From assembly GCF_001280515.1 (NCBI RefSeq), contig NZ_LBIQ01000030.1, positions 1,506,501-1,570,500 of the forward strand: 64,000 nucleotides of DNA. The letters run 5' to 3'. The position numbers and the translations under genes were made by a program. Shown here piece after piece: positions 36,398 through 45,383 of this stretch (position 1 is its first letter; the number at the start of each line of letters is the position of its first letter). This stretch comes from Mangrovimonas sp. ST2L15 (GTDB taxonomy: Bacteria; Bacteroidota; Bacteroidia; Flavobacteriales; Flavobacteriaceae). Below the pieces are notes generated by a model, which made no database searches, had not been told where the DNA came from, and saw only the letters and a program-made list of their open reading frames with translations.

Positions 36398-36734
36398 CTC
36401 GTTTTATTTTTTGGCTTGTTACTAGGTTTACAGCGTTTTGTAATTCGCTCCATGTGGTGTTTAATTCTTTAAGAAAGAGCTTACCAGTTTCGGTAAGTCC
36501 GTAATATTTTCTCGGTGGACCTGAAGTAGATTCTTCCCAACGGTAGTTAAGAAGTCCAGCGTTTTTAAGACGGGTCAATAAAGGGTAGATGGTACCTTCC
36601 ACTACCAGCATTTTGGCGTCTTTTAAGGTGTCTAGAATTTCTGCTACATAAGCATCTTCATCCCTAAGGATAGATAAGATGCAGTATTCCAAAACACCTT
36701 TACGCATTTGAGCTTTTGTGTTTTCTATCTTCAT
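36390..36734 (-). CDS. PadR family transcriptional regulator
   Basis: A 114-residue winged-helix repressor of the PadR-s1 type: MRKGVLEYCILSILRDEDAYVAEILDTLKDA, then VEGTIYPLLTRLKNAGLL (recognition helix) and SGPPRKYYGLTETGKLFL (wing). It is first in the operon with pspC, overlapping it by 8 nt, and likely controls this operon. The inducer is unknown. Confidence 0.95.
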   Translation of the reverse strand: MKIENTKAQMRKGVLEYCILSILRDEDAYVAEILDTLKDAKMLVVEGTIYPLLTRLKNAGLLNYRWEESTSGPPRKYYGLTETGKLFLKELNTTWSELQNAVNLVTSQKIKRDE

Positions 36735-36786
36735 GTTTTAATTCGATTTAGATGTGAAACTGTTCATTTTTTGATTGATATGATGA

Positions 36787-37233
36787 TTATTTGATGAAAT
36801 TGATGGTGAAAGGATAGTGATATGGCTTCCCTTCTCTAGCCGTTAAGCTTGCTCTTATTATTAATACAAGTTCTATGATGAAACCAATAAAAGCGATTAC
36901 TCCTAAGCCTCCTGTGATGAAAAGAAGAGGAGACGGTTTGCTAATACTGATATGAAAATGATCAAAATTGTTGAAATTGATAAAATCAAATCCGCTAAAT
37001 AGATTGAATGCAAACAATGGGATAGCAATGCTACCTAATATTAAGGCATATAATAAAATGCTTATCTGAAAATTGATAGCTTGTTTCCCGTGGCTATCCA
37101 CAAATTCTGACTTATCCTTATTCAATGCCCATAAAACAATGGGAGCGATGAAATTTCCCAAAGGGAAAAAGAACCTAGTGAAAGTAGATAGATGTATTAA
37201 AGTGGCGATATTTTTTTGGTGGTTGTCTAACAT
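36787..37233 (-). CDS. DUF4870 domain-containing membrane protein
   Basis: A 148-residue protein with three or four transmembrane helices and family hallmarks: IATLIHLSTFTRFFFPLGNFIAPIVLWALNK (about 9-39), FVDSHGKQAINFQIS and the C-terminal IIRASLTAREGKPYHYPF. Function unknown. It lies 53 nt upstream of padR on the same strand and may be the lead gene of that unit. Confidence 0.92.
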   Translation of the reverse strand: MLDNHQKNIATLIHLSTFTRFFFPLGNFIAPIVLWALNKDKSEFVDSHGKQAINFQISILLYALILGSIAIPLFAFNLFSGFDFINFNNFDHFHISISKPSPLLFITGGLGVIAFIGFIIELVLIIRASLTAREGKPYHYPFTINFIK

Positions 37234-37377
37234 GATTTCAATTCATATAGTAATTTCTTATACAAATATATATCTAAAAGAAGGTATTATGCAAAACATA
37301 GTACTTAAAATTAACAAATTATTAACAATTGAAGTCTTGAGTATTTTCAGTAATTTGGTGTTCTATTTTAAATATAT

Positions 37378-37833
37378 ATGAAAATTTCACCCAGTAAACT
37401 CAATAAATTTTTAATGTTCAAACTTCCTTCTGCTTATCTAACGGGCGTGCGTGTTAAGGAAATTAATGCTTCTAGCTGTGTTGTCTCGGTAAAGCATAAG
37501 TGGCTTAATCAAAATCCCTTTAATTCCATGTTTTGGGCAGTTCAGGGAATGGCCGCCGAATTGACAACAGGTTCCTTGATGATGATGAAGATTAAAGAAA
37601 GTGGAAAGAAAATTTCCATGCTTGTAGCCAATAACAAAGGTAGCTTTACTAAAAAGGCAACTGGACGTATTACTTTTAGTTGTCATGATGGGAATCAATT
37701 GGATGAGACCATAGCCAAGGCTATTGAAACGGGGGAGGGACAAACCATTTGGATGCAGTCAACGGGAGTTAATGAAGAAGGGGTAGAGGTTTCTAATTTT
37801 CAGTTTGAATGGACTATAAAGGTTAAAAGTTGA
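37378..37833 (+). CDS. DUF4442 domain, hotdog-fold thioesterase-like protein
   Basis: A 151-residue protein matching DUF4442, a hotdog-fold family related to PaaI-type acyl-CoA thioesterases: FKLPSAYLTGVRVKEI, HKWLNQNPFNSMFWAVQGMAAELTTG and VANNKGSFTKKATGRITF. It lacks an obvious Asp/Glu nucleophile motif, so catalytic activity is not assured. 65 nt upstream of the TIGR00266 gene. Confidence 0.85.
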   Translation: MKISPSKLNKFLMFKLPSAYLTGVRVKEINASSCVVSVKHKWLNQNPFNSMFWAVQGMAAELTTGSLMMMKIKESGKKISMLVANNKGSFTKKATGRITFSCHDGNQLDETIAKAIETGEGQTIWMQSTGVNEEGVEVSNFQFEWTIKVKS

Positions 37834-37898
37834 GGATGATGTAACGAATAGAACATTTCCTTCACTAATAGTGTATAATCAATAAAAAACGAAATACA

Positions 37899-38699
37899 AT
37901 GACATCACACGAAATAGATTACAGGATTTATGGTGAAGAAATGCAGTATGTAGAAATTGAATTAGATCCTCAAGAGGCGGTTGTAGCTGAGGCTGGAGGC
38001 ATGATGATGATGGATGAAGGCATTCAAATGGAGACCATTTTTGGAGATGGTTCTGAAAAGAATAAAGGTTTTTTAGGTTCTATTTTAGGAGCAGGAAAAC
38101 GTGTACTAACAGGGGAAAGCTTATTTATGACCGCTTTTTATAATACACAAGTGGGTAAAAAATGTGTCAGTTTTGCGTCCCCTTACCCAGGGAAAATAAT
38201 TCCTATTGATTTAACGGAATACAGAGGTAAGTTTATCTGCCAGAAGGATGCCTTTTTATGTGCAGCAAAAGGTGTGAGCGTGGGTATTGAGTTTAGTAAA
38301 CGTTTAGGCCGGGGGTTCTTTGGAGGAGAAGGATTTATTATGCAAAAATTAGAAGGAGACGGACTGGCTTTTGTGCATGCTGGAGGTACCTTGGCTAAAA
38401 AAACCTTGCAAGCAGGTGAGGTTCTAAAGGTGGATACTGGTTGTATTGTTGGGTTTACGCAGGACGTTGATTATGATATAGAGTTTGTAGGAGGTATCAA
38501 AAACTCCATATTTGGTGGAGAAGGTTTGTTTTTTGCCAAACTACAGGGACCAGGAACCGTTTATATCCAATCGTTACCTTTTAGCAGATTGGCAGGAAGA
38601 GTTTTGGCAAGTGCACCTCAAGGAGGAGGAAAGGATAAAGGAGAAGGTAGTATTTTAGGAGGTTTAGGTGATTTACTAGATGGCGATAATCGGTTTTAG
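37899..38699 (+). CDS. TIGR00266 family (AIM24-like) protein
   Basis: A 266-residue all-beta protein. The pattern [33 protein letters not shown], with [24 protein letters not shown] and [18 protein letters not shown], is the TIGR00266/DUF124 signature. Shares the double-stranded beta-helix fold of mitochondrial AIM24; function in bacteria unknown. It ends in a Gly/Asp-rich tail. Confidence 0.93.
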   Translation: MTSHEIDYRIYGEEMQYVEIELDPQEAVVAEAGGMMMMDEGIQMETIFGDGSEKNKGFLGSILGAGKRVLTGESLFMTAFYNTQVGKKCVSFASPYPGKIIPIDLTEYRGKFICQKDAFLCAAKGVSVGIEFSKRLGRGFFGGEGFIMQKLEGDGLAFVHAGGTLAKKTLQAGEVLKVDTGCIVGFTQDVDYDIEFVGGIKNSIFGGEGLFFAKLQGPGTVYIQSLPFSRLAGRVLASAPQGGGKDKGEGSILGGLGDLLDGDNRF

Positions 38700-38833
38700 T
38701 TAATAACTTAGTTGATATTTTTTGTTAAAAATTTAAATTATTTCTCACACTCAAACGTTTTTTTATTACATTTAATGAAACTAAATAACTGAGTGCTTAT
38801 AAACACTACTACCAAAAACTAAACCCTAAAATT

Positions 38834-39031
38834 ATGGCTAGAGCAATGTTTGAGTACACCAAAACGGTACTTAGAAAAGTGAGTTTTGATGTTTCATTAT
38901 TTTGCAAGGAAGTTCAAAAGGCCCTTCAAAGATTACTACCGTATGAAATTGAAGAATTAAAAGTCTTTATTGATTCCTTGATTACACAAAACCCAGAATT
39001 GAATCAATGTTTAATTTATTTAAAACCATAA
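38834..39031 (+). CDS. Small conserved flavobacterial protein
   Basis: A 65-residue protein, Lys- and Leu-rich, helical, with KVSFDVSLFCKEVQKALQRL and LLPYEIEELKVFIDSL. I recall close relatives of this size in Flavobacteriaceae, always unannotated. It has its own start context and a strong terminator directly after the stop, which supports a real gene. Function unknown. Confidence 0.75.
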   Translation: MARAMFEYTKTVLRKVSFDVSLFCKEVQKALQRLLPYEIEELKVFIDSLITQNPELNQCLIYLKP

Positions 39032-39038
39032 TTAAATA

Positions 39039-39068
39039 AAAAGAGCGACTGAAAAGTCGCTCTTTTTA
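39039..39068. terminator. Bidirectional rho-independent terminator
   Basis: AAAAAGAGCGACT-GAAA-AGTCGCTCTTTTT, a 13-bp stem including the A/T flanks, between converging genes ending at 39031 and 39087. Confidence 0.92.
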
Positions 39069-39086
39069 TTTTGAAGTTGTTTGTTA

Positions 39087-40028
39087 TCATTTTACAGGAA
39101 GTGGACTAACAATTTTTACATTTTGGAAGGCAATAGCTCCTCTTACTATGCCTGTAATAACTTTATGAAGCGCCTCAATAATTTGAAGCTTAAGTTCACT
39201 TTTATGATAAATCAAGCTCACTTCCCTTGCTGGACTCGGTTCGTAAAAGTAATGTAGGTTTTTCTTGTAATTTTCGTTAAGATCAAAGGTGTGTAGGTAA
39301 GGAAGTAAAGTCATTCCCAAACCTTCGTTTGATAATTTGATCAAGGTTTCAATACTACCACTCTCTAATTGGAATTGATCTGCTTCTTGATTTTTAAACG
39401 TTTTACACAAATTGATGATGCCTTCCCTAAAACAATGGCCATCTTCTAGAAGTAGCATATCATCTAACGATAACTCTTCTATTTTGATTTTATCTTGAGA
39501 ATGGAGTTTGTGATTTTCTGGAATATAACCAACAAATGGTTCGTAATATAAAACACGTTCTTTAATATGTTCATTCTCTAGAGGAGTTGCTGCGATAGCC
39601 GCATCTAAATGGCCTTCGGTAATTCTAGAGATAATCTCCTCTGTTGTTAATTCCTCAATCTTAAGATTGATTTTTGGGTATTTTTTGATAAAAGTTTTCA
39701 AAAACATCGGTAATAAGGTAGGCATGACTGTTGGGATGATACCCAATCTAAATTCTCCCCCAATAAAGCCTTTCTGTTGGTCAACTATATCTTGAATTCG
39801 GTAGGATTCATTTACAATGTTTTTGGCCTGAATTACTATTTTTCTTCCAACCTCAGTTAATTCAATGGGTTTTTTACCGCGATCAAAAATTAAGATGTCT
39901 AATTCATCTTCTAATTTTTGAATTTGCATACTCAAAGTTGGCTGGGTTACAAAGCACTTTTCTGCTGCTTTGGTGAAGTTTTTATGTTCGGCTACAGCCA
40001 AAACATAATATAGTTGAGTTATTGTCAT
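39087..40028 (-). CDS. oxyR: LysR-type hydrogen peroxide sensor OxyR
   Basis: A 313-residue LysR regulator: N-terminal winged helix-turn-helix (1-60, FTKAAEKCFVTQPTLSMQIQKLE) and periplasmic-binding-fold effector domain. The redox pair is conserved: C199 in EDGHCFREG and C208 in NLCK, the same numbers and nine-residue spacing as E. coli OxyR. It is divergent from dps across 114 bp, the classic OxyR target arrangement. Confidence 0.95.
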   Translation of the reverse strand: MTITQLYYVLAVAEHKNFTKAAEKCFVTQPTLSMQIQKLEDELDILIFDRGKKPIELTEVGRKIVIQAKNIVNESYRIQDIVDQQKGFIGGEFRLGIIPTVMPTLLPMFLKTFIKKYPKINLKIEELTTEEIISRITEGHLDAAIAATPLENEHIKERVLYYEPFVGYIPENHKLHSQDKIKIEELSLDDMLLLEDGHCFREGIINLCKTFKNQEADQFQLESGSIETLIKLSNEGLGMTLLPYLHTFDLNENYKKNLHYFYEPSPAREVSLIYHKSELKLQIIEALHKVITGIVRGAIAFQNVKIVSPLPVK

Positions 40029-40063
40029 AAGTTATATTGATTGCGGCTATAAAATTATAAAAA

Positions 40064-40082
40064 CTATCAATAAAACTTATAG
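40064..40082. promoter_or_regulatory. Candidate OxyR operator in the oxyR-dps intergenic region
   Basis: CTAT-N11-ATAG, a dyad built from the OxyR half-site tetranucleotides, lies midway between the divergent starts. The spacing does not match the full E. coli ATAG-N7-CTAT tandem, so this is tentative. A TAAATTTG (-7-like) box for dps lies at 40104-40111. Confidence 0.35.
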
Positions 40083-40142
40083 AGTAGATTGTTAATTATA
40101 GATTAAATTTGTAGTAGAAATAAGATATTAAAACACATAGAT

Positions 40143-40622
40143 ATGACATTAAATAGTATAGGATTAGATGAAAAAAATACCAAAGCATTGGCAACAGACC
40201 TAAATATGCTTTTGGCTAATTTTCAAGTTTATTACCAAAATTTAAGAGGTATTCACTGGAATATTAAAGGAAAACGATTTTTTGATCTTCACGCAAAATT
40301 TGAGGAATTATATACCGATGCCAATTTAAAAGTTGATGAAATTGCTGAGCGTATTTTAACTTTAGGATCAACACCTCTACATACTTTTGAGGATTATACA
40401 AACTCGGCTAAAGTGCCAGTAGGTAAAAACATTTCGGAAGATGAAAAAGCAGTGAGATTGATTGTTGATTCGTTAACAGAATTACTTAAAATTGAAAGAG
40501 ATATTTTAGGCAAGTCTGATGAGTTTGATGATGAAGGTACCAATTCCATGATGAGTGATTTTATCACCGAGCAAGAAAAGACCGTTTGGATGATGAAAGC
40601 TTTCTTAGGAGAAACTGTATAA
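40143..40622 (+). CDS. dps: Dps family DNA-protection ferritin
   Basis: A 159-residue dodecameric ferritin that oxidises and stores iron with peroxide. Ferroxidase ligands are H38 (GIHWN), H50, D65 and E69, with the same spacing (12, 15, 4) as E. coli Dps H51/H63/D78/E82. The N-terminal Lys-rich DNA-binding tail is short, so DNA binding may be weak. Divergent from oxyR and ended by a terminator. Confidence 0.96.
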   Translation: MTLNSIGLDEKNTKALATDLNMLLANFQVYYQNLRGIHWNIKGKRFFDLHAKFEELYTDANLKVDEIAERILTLGSTPLHTFEDYTNSAKVPVGKNISEDEKAVRLIVDSLTELLKIERDILGKSDEFDDEGTNSMMSDFITEQEKTVWMMKAFLGETV

Positions 40623-40640
40623 TGAATAATAGAAAGATTG

Positions 40641-40675
40641 AAAAAGCGCCCTAGGATAAGGGCGCTTTTTTTTTA
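40641..40675. terminator. Bidirectional rho-independent terminator
   Basis: AAAAAGCGCCC-TAGGATAA-GGGCGCTTTTTTTT. It serves dps (+) and reaches the stop of the converging DUF2141 gene. Confidence 0.9.
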
Positions 40676-41095
40676 AAACCTGACAGTCATTTCGATATCC
40701 TGATCTGTAACTTCAAATTTGGCGTCATTAAAGGATGGAGGTCCAAATAACATCGGATTGTTGCTCATTCCATAAGACTCAGCAGGCATTCCTGAACCGT
40801 CAAAATCCATGCGGTTGTTGTCATTTTCATCATGTAACACCATGATGGCATAGGTTCCAGGCTTAACATTATCAAAGGTGACCTGCACCTTTCCATCGGT
40901 TATTTCTTTCTTGTATCCTTCAATGCCCTTTCCTTTCATAAAAGTCTCCTGATTGTGAAGCCCAATTAACGCATGTCCCTTTTCATTTAAAAAATTGTTG
41001 ACATGAATGGTTACTGTGTAAGTTGATTTTTCTTCTTGAGCTTGTGTTACAAATTGCGTCAAAAGACAAACGATAAAAATAGCTAGAGTTCTCAT
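40673..41095 (-). CDS. DUF2141 domain secreted protein
   Basis: A 140-residue exported protein: signal peptide (VTQA-QEE), then a beta-sandwich with VNNFLNEKGHALIGLHN, VKPGTYAIMVLHDENDNNRMDFDGSGMPAESYG and FGPPSFNDAKFEV, the DUF2141 signature. Probably periplasmic or surface associated; function unknown. Single gene. Confidence 0.93.
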   Translation of the reverse strand: MRTLAIFIVCLLTQFVTQAQEEKSTYTVTIHVNNFLNEKGHALIGLHNQETFMKGKGIEGYKKEITDGKVQVTFDNVKPGTYAIMVLHDENDNNRMDFDGSGMPAESYGMSNNPMLFGPPSFNDAKFEVTDQDIEMTVRF

Positions 41096-41214
41096 AATTG
41101 TAATGTGTTTCTTGATTAATACACTTCAAAGATTGTTGAATAACACAAATTTGGAAATAATTATTTCCTGAATTGTTAAGAAAGAGGAGTGAATTGTATT
41201 TGACTGAAAAAGAT

Positions 41215-41238
41215 AAGCCTCAATTGATATTGAGGCTT
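41215..41238 (-). terminator. Terminator of the long minus-strand cluster
   Basis: AAGCCTCAAT-TGAT-ATTGAGGCTT perfect stem; on the minus strand a T-rich stretch (ATCTTTTTC) follows. It lies 29 nt after the stop at 41267. Confidence 0.8.
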
Positions 41239-41266
41239 CTTTGTTGGGTAGTGTAAATATATTTTT

Positions 41267-43429
41267 CTAACTCTTTTTAAATAGAATTTTAACTTCATTA
41301 AATTGATTGGCTGCCACAAGGAACTCCAACATCAAAGGCCAATTACTGTTTGGCTCAAAGTAATTTTTGTAGGATTTGTTGGTTTGAATTTTTAAAGTGT
41401 TCCCATCCAAGGAGGCTGAGCTTTCAAATGCTCCTGTGATGTTGTCTATATTAAAATTTAATTTATCTATACCAGAAACTTCATACCCCTCAGGAATTGT
41501 AATATTAACTTCGTTTGTATAAGAACGGGGATTTTGAGAATACACATTTTGGGTACGTTCTTTGGTTTTTTCATTGACTTCAAATTGACCTCCAATAAGT
41601 TTTCCTACTTCGAGGATGTAAGAAGGTCCCGCTTTTTTAATAAGATCTCCTTCCGTAGTGAAATGTTCTTTCAATTCTAATGGATCACCTGTTTTAAAAC
41701 GTCCCGTTTTTATCACTTCAAATGAGTAGTCATCTAATTTTAAGTCATATTCTGAAGAAGTAAGTTTTTTACAATTTTCCTGTTGCTTCTCTTTTAATTT
41801 TTTCAACAACGACTCATATTCAGTTTTATGACGTTCTCGGTCCTTTTTCTTACCAGCAAATTCAAGCACCGAGGTTGAATTGTATTTGTCATAATCTTCA
41901 TAAACAAAATCAAAATACTCCAATCTGGATTTTTGCTCATCAGATTTGTTATGCCCTATGTGATAAGAATTTCTATCTATAACCAAACCTTCAAAACCAT
42001 CTTTAAAGCTAATGTTTGCAACTTCTTTTGAATTATTCTCTTCATAAGTGGAAGCAGGTAATTTGGCATGGGCAATCTCAGAGATTACAGCCTTTTTGGT
42101 GGTCTTTAAAGAGTATGCCTCCGAATTTTCGAGCAATGGCGATATCTTATTGATGGTAGCGTAAGCATCAAACGTATCTATGTAAAGAGGTGTTTCGGTA
42201 TTGACTTTTAAAACGAAATCGGCATTGTATTCCAATAAAAGTTCGTCAATACTACCATTAAATCTTTTGGTACCTACCAATATTTCATAATCGATTTTTT
42301 GATCTTTAAGTACTTGGGCAAAATATCTAACAAAAGATTCGTCATTGTTAAAAAAGATGGCGTTCATATAATAAGCAAAGGGATTCATGATTTTGGCATC
42401 TTCAATGACAATTGCCTCAATATAATTGGTGTAAAATTTATGTCTCATGAAATAGAATACGGCAGTAACCAATTCTGTTTGAGATTTAAAATCATGTTCT
42501 TTTATAAAGTGCCTTACTTGCTTAATATCTCCGCTAGGAGCCAACTTGTCCTCATAAAAGGTATATACCTCCTCTTTGGTGACTGTTTTTTTTATGTCAA
42601 AATCTTCCTCAGGAATAAAGGCATAAGCTCTTTTTTCATTTTTTCGGGTTCTGGCAAAATTCACCTGAAATTTGTAACAGGGTAACTCCACATATGGATA
42701 GAACCATCTGGGATAAGTGTTCTCATCGACATCTTTCATTTCAAAACTGTAGTGTCTTTTTTTCTTTTCGGCTACATCTTGTTCTTGAAGTTCTGGTGCC
42801 CCATTGTAGGTATTGAAACTTATAAAGAAGTCTTTTTCTGTGTAGAGGTTGAATTCATAATTCATAATAGGATACGTAGCCTCAACGGTTTCTTCCACTT
42901 CATCAAAGCGATAAAGATCATTTTCACCTGGAATCATATCTGAATAGAAATAATAATCGATGATATCTCCTTTTTCCAAATTAGGTATTGCCAACTTGGT
43001 TTCTTCTTCCCCTTCAATTTTTTCCTCTTTAACGTCAACAATATGCTCCTCTCCATTGGGTTTGATGACTTTAAGACCTAAGTGGAAGGTGTACAAATGT
43101 TTTTGTTTAGCGTTGTTGTTTTTATACTTGAATTCTGAATAGTCATTTACCGCTGCCTGATCCAGTAATTTGATTCTGTTTCTAACAACCCTTGTATACT
43201 CGATGCTGTTTTGCGGACGAATGTAATAGTAGTTCACGGACCTGTAAATATACACCGCCGATTCACTTTCCCATTTTTGTGGAATTTCAAAAACATCGTG
43301 ATAAGGCGCTTCGGCTCCCCATAATTTTTCCTCTACAGCAGCAATTTTTTTGATTTGATCCTTTGTTTGGGAATAGCCAATTGTAATACTCATAAGTAGG
43401 AATAGGCTAAGAATTAATTTATTAGTCAT
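41267..43429 (-). CDS. DUF3857 protein with a degenerate transglutaminase-like domain
   Basis: A 720-residue exported protein (signal peptide to GYSQ): DUF3857 N-terminal beta domain (about 50-240), then a transglutaminase-like domain (about 290-430). Compared with its neighbour, the nucleophile Cys position falls on Glu364 (NNDESF against YGDCKG) and the His position on Asp404, so it should be catalytically dead. A C-terminal beta domain resembles DUF3858. It follows the intact paralog by 6 nt. Confidence 0.8.
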   Translation of the reverse strand: MTNKLILSLFLLMSITIGYSQTKDQIKKIAAVEEKLWGAEAPYHDVFEIPQKWESESAVYIYRSVNYYYIRPQNSIEYTRVVRNRIKLLDQAAVNDYSEFKYKNNNAKQKHLYTFHLGLKVIKPNGEEHIVDVKEEKIEGEEETKLAIPNLEKGDIIDYYFYSDMIPGENDLYRFDEVEETVEATYPIMNYEFNLYTEKDFFISFNTYNGAPELQEQDVAEKKKRHYSFEMKDVDENTYPRWFYPYVELPCYKFQVNFARTRKNEKRAYAFIPEEDFDIKKTVTKEEVYTFYEDKLAPSGDIKQVRHFIKEHDFKSQTELVTAVFYFMRHKFYTNYIEAIVIEDAKIMNPFAYYMNAIFFNNDESFVRYFAQVLKDQKIDYEILVGTKRFNGSIDELLLEYNADFVLKVNTETPLYIDTFDAYATINKISPLLENSEAYSLKTTKKAVISEIAHAKLPASTYEENNSKEVANISFKDGFEGLVIDRNSYHIGHNKSDEQKSRLEYFDFVYEDYDKYNSTSVLEFAGKKKDRERHKTEYESLLKKLKEKQQENCKKLTSSEYDLKLDDYSFEVIKTGRFKTGDPLELKEHFTTEGDLIKKAGPSYILEVGKLIGGQFEVNEKTKERTQNVYSQNPRSYTNEVNITIPEGYEVSGIDKLNFNIDNITGAFESSASLDGNTLKIQTNKSYKNYFEPNSNWPLMLEFLVAANQFNEVKILFKKS

Positions 43430-43435
43430 GGTTAG

Positions 43436-45355
43436 TTATTTGGACAGGGTTAATATTAGTTGTTCGTTATACGTAGATTTTAAGCGCTCTATGGTTTTGT
43501 TCCAGTGTTCAAATGTTGCTTTCTTTATTTTTGCATTTTTAATGATAAACAGTTTTTTATATTCCAAAATGTTGTTGTTCAGATTATAGCTCAAATGAAT
43601 TTTAAAGTCTTCGTTCTCTTCATCAATGGCTTCTGGCAGATGTTCAATGGTATAACCTTCTGGAATTTCTAAGTTTATCTCGCTTTCAAGGTGTTTTTTA
43701 AAATTAAAAACAAGATCGGTTTTTCGATCTTCTAAATTATAAGTTGCAAATTCCCTGTCCTTGTCCAAATCTAAATAAATGGTACCATCAAAACTGGAAA
43801 TGGTATTTTTTAAGATTAAATGGTAGTCTAGGTTTAGGTCGTTTTCACGGTCATTAAAATCGGAAGGATTTATGTCTGCTACAATAATGTTATGATCCCC
43901 ATTGTTCAGGTAAAAGTTAAGAGCTTCCCCTTTTTTATTGGTCATTAAGTTATTGTAATTGTATAAAAAAGAGGCTTTGCTCTCACCTTTATAGGTGATG
44001 TGGGCATCACCAACAATTTCATCATTTTCGATTTTGGCATTATAAATAAAGTGTGATTGGTTATCTGCTGAAGTGGCAACCGGTATCTGCTCCAAAATAT
44101 AGTCGTCTCCATTTTCAATCAAAGCTTGTTTACCCTGTATCCTTTCAGCATATTCGCCAAATGGATTGTATTTTTCAGTTCCATCAAGGAATATTTTTTT
44201 GCCATCTTTAATTACGGTACAAATCATGTGATTATCCACAGAAAGAGAGGGGGTTGAATAGTCGTATGCAATGTGATTGGTTCCAATCCAAGTCAATCTA
44301 GCATCAAAACCAGCAAGGATTAGCATTTGCTTGATGAGGTTGGCCATACCTTTACAATCTCCATAGCGTTTGTTGTATACGTTTTGGGAATCATCTGGTT
44401 TAAATCCCGCAATGCCGTCTTCAAAGGCAATGTATCTAATGTTGTCTTGAACCCAATAGTAGATGTTTTTTATTTTTTCTTCATCAGATGATGTATTACT
44501 GGTTAATTCTGAAACCTTACCTTGAAATTGAAAAGGTTCATCGGTCATATCATCAACAAGAGATTTGTACCAAGCGTAAAGATCTTTTGTATTTTTAAAT
44601 AAGGTATGACTCTCCTTTTTGTAGGTGAATGATTTAGCCAAAACTAGAATATGTGGATAGATAAAACTTGGTCCTGGAGCCATTTTGTCATCATAATGGG
44701 CGTCCAAATTGCTTACGGTAAAAGAAATAGTTCGAGTCTTATTCTTTTCATCATAGACTTCTGTTTTTTCAATATCAAAGCCATCAAAATTCATTTCTTT
44801 AAGTTCTAATTCTAACCAATCAGGAACAACAAAAGTTATTGTTCTATTTAATATGGGATAGTCATCCGGAAAATAAATGGAGGTAAAATATTTAATGTCC
44901 TCGTATTTCTTTTTTGAACTCAAAGCATATTGATATCCTTGAACAGGGAAGTCCAAATTGGTATAAACCACTTTGGTATCATTGTGAAATAGATCATTAC
45001 TTGTATATGACTCATATTTTGGCGAGAAGGGAGCTTCCTTGTCATTTCTGTATTTGATAATAAAATATTCCACATTCGATTCGCTGTTGTACATATCATA
45101 GGTCTGAATGTCCGCTCTAGAACTAATGTTCATCAGGTTTTGATCAACCTTATGGTTAACAATAACTTGTTGGTTGTCTTTATTGATGTCAAATTCGATA
45201 TAATCGTTACTGTTTATTAAAACCACATCATCATCAGGATATACCACTTTTAGGCTTTTGGCCTGAGTGATATCTTCAGGAGTTGGATCGATTTGTTTCT
45301 GGCAATAAACGAGTGTAGATAAAAAAAGGAGAGTTAGGGTTAATTTTTTTTTCAT
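43436..45355 (-). CDS. DUF3857 and transglutaminase-like domain protein
   Basis: A 639-residue exported protein: signal peptide (LVYCQ), DUF3857 domain (about 45-235) and transglutaminase-like cysteine-protease fold with full triad C334 (YGDCKGMANL), H376 (VDNHMI) and D391 (LDGTEKY), then a C-terminal DUF3858-like beta domain. Such proteins are common in Bacteroidota and have no known substrate. It precedes the degenerate paralog by 6 nt and follows the DUF58 gene by 28 nt, so it may belong to the MoxR cluster transcript. Confidence 0.88.
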   Translation of the reverse strand: MKKKLTLTLLFLSTLVYCQKQIDPTPEDITQAKSLKVVYPDDDVVLINSNDYIEFDINKDNQQVIVNHKVDQNLMNISSRADIQTYDMYNSESNVEYFIIKYRNDKEAPFSPKYESYTSNDLFHNDTKVVYTNLDFPVQGYQYALSSKKKYEDIKYFTSIYFPDDYPILNRTITFVVPDWLELELKEMNFDGFDIEKTEVYDEKNKTRTISFTVSNLDAHYDDKMAPGPSFIYPHILVLAKSFTYKKESHTLFKNTKDLYAWYKSLVDDMTDEPFQFQGKVSELTSNTSSDEEKIKNIYYWVQDNIRYIAFEDGIAGFKPDDSQNVYNKRYGDCKGMANLIKQMLILAGFDARLTWIGTNHIAYDYSTPSLSVDNHMICTVIKDGKKIFLDGTEKYNPFGEYAERIQGKQALIENGDDYILEQIPVATSADNQSHFIYNAKIENDEIVGDAHITYKGESKASFLYNYNNLMTNKKGEALNFYLNNGDHNIIVADINPSDFNDRENDLNLDYHLILKNTISSFDGTIYLDLDKDREFATYNLEDRKTDLVFNFKKHLESEINLEIPEGYTIEHLPEAIDEENEDFKIHLSYNLNNNILEYKKLFIIKNAKIKKATFEHWNKTIERLKSTYNEQLILTLSK

Positions 45356-45383
45356 GGTTGGGTTCGTTCAAAATAGTTAGTTT

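Noticed and set aside
41267-43429. Active transglutaminase/cysteine protease
   Set aside because: The aligned Cys and His positions are Glu and Asp.
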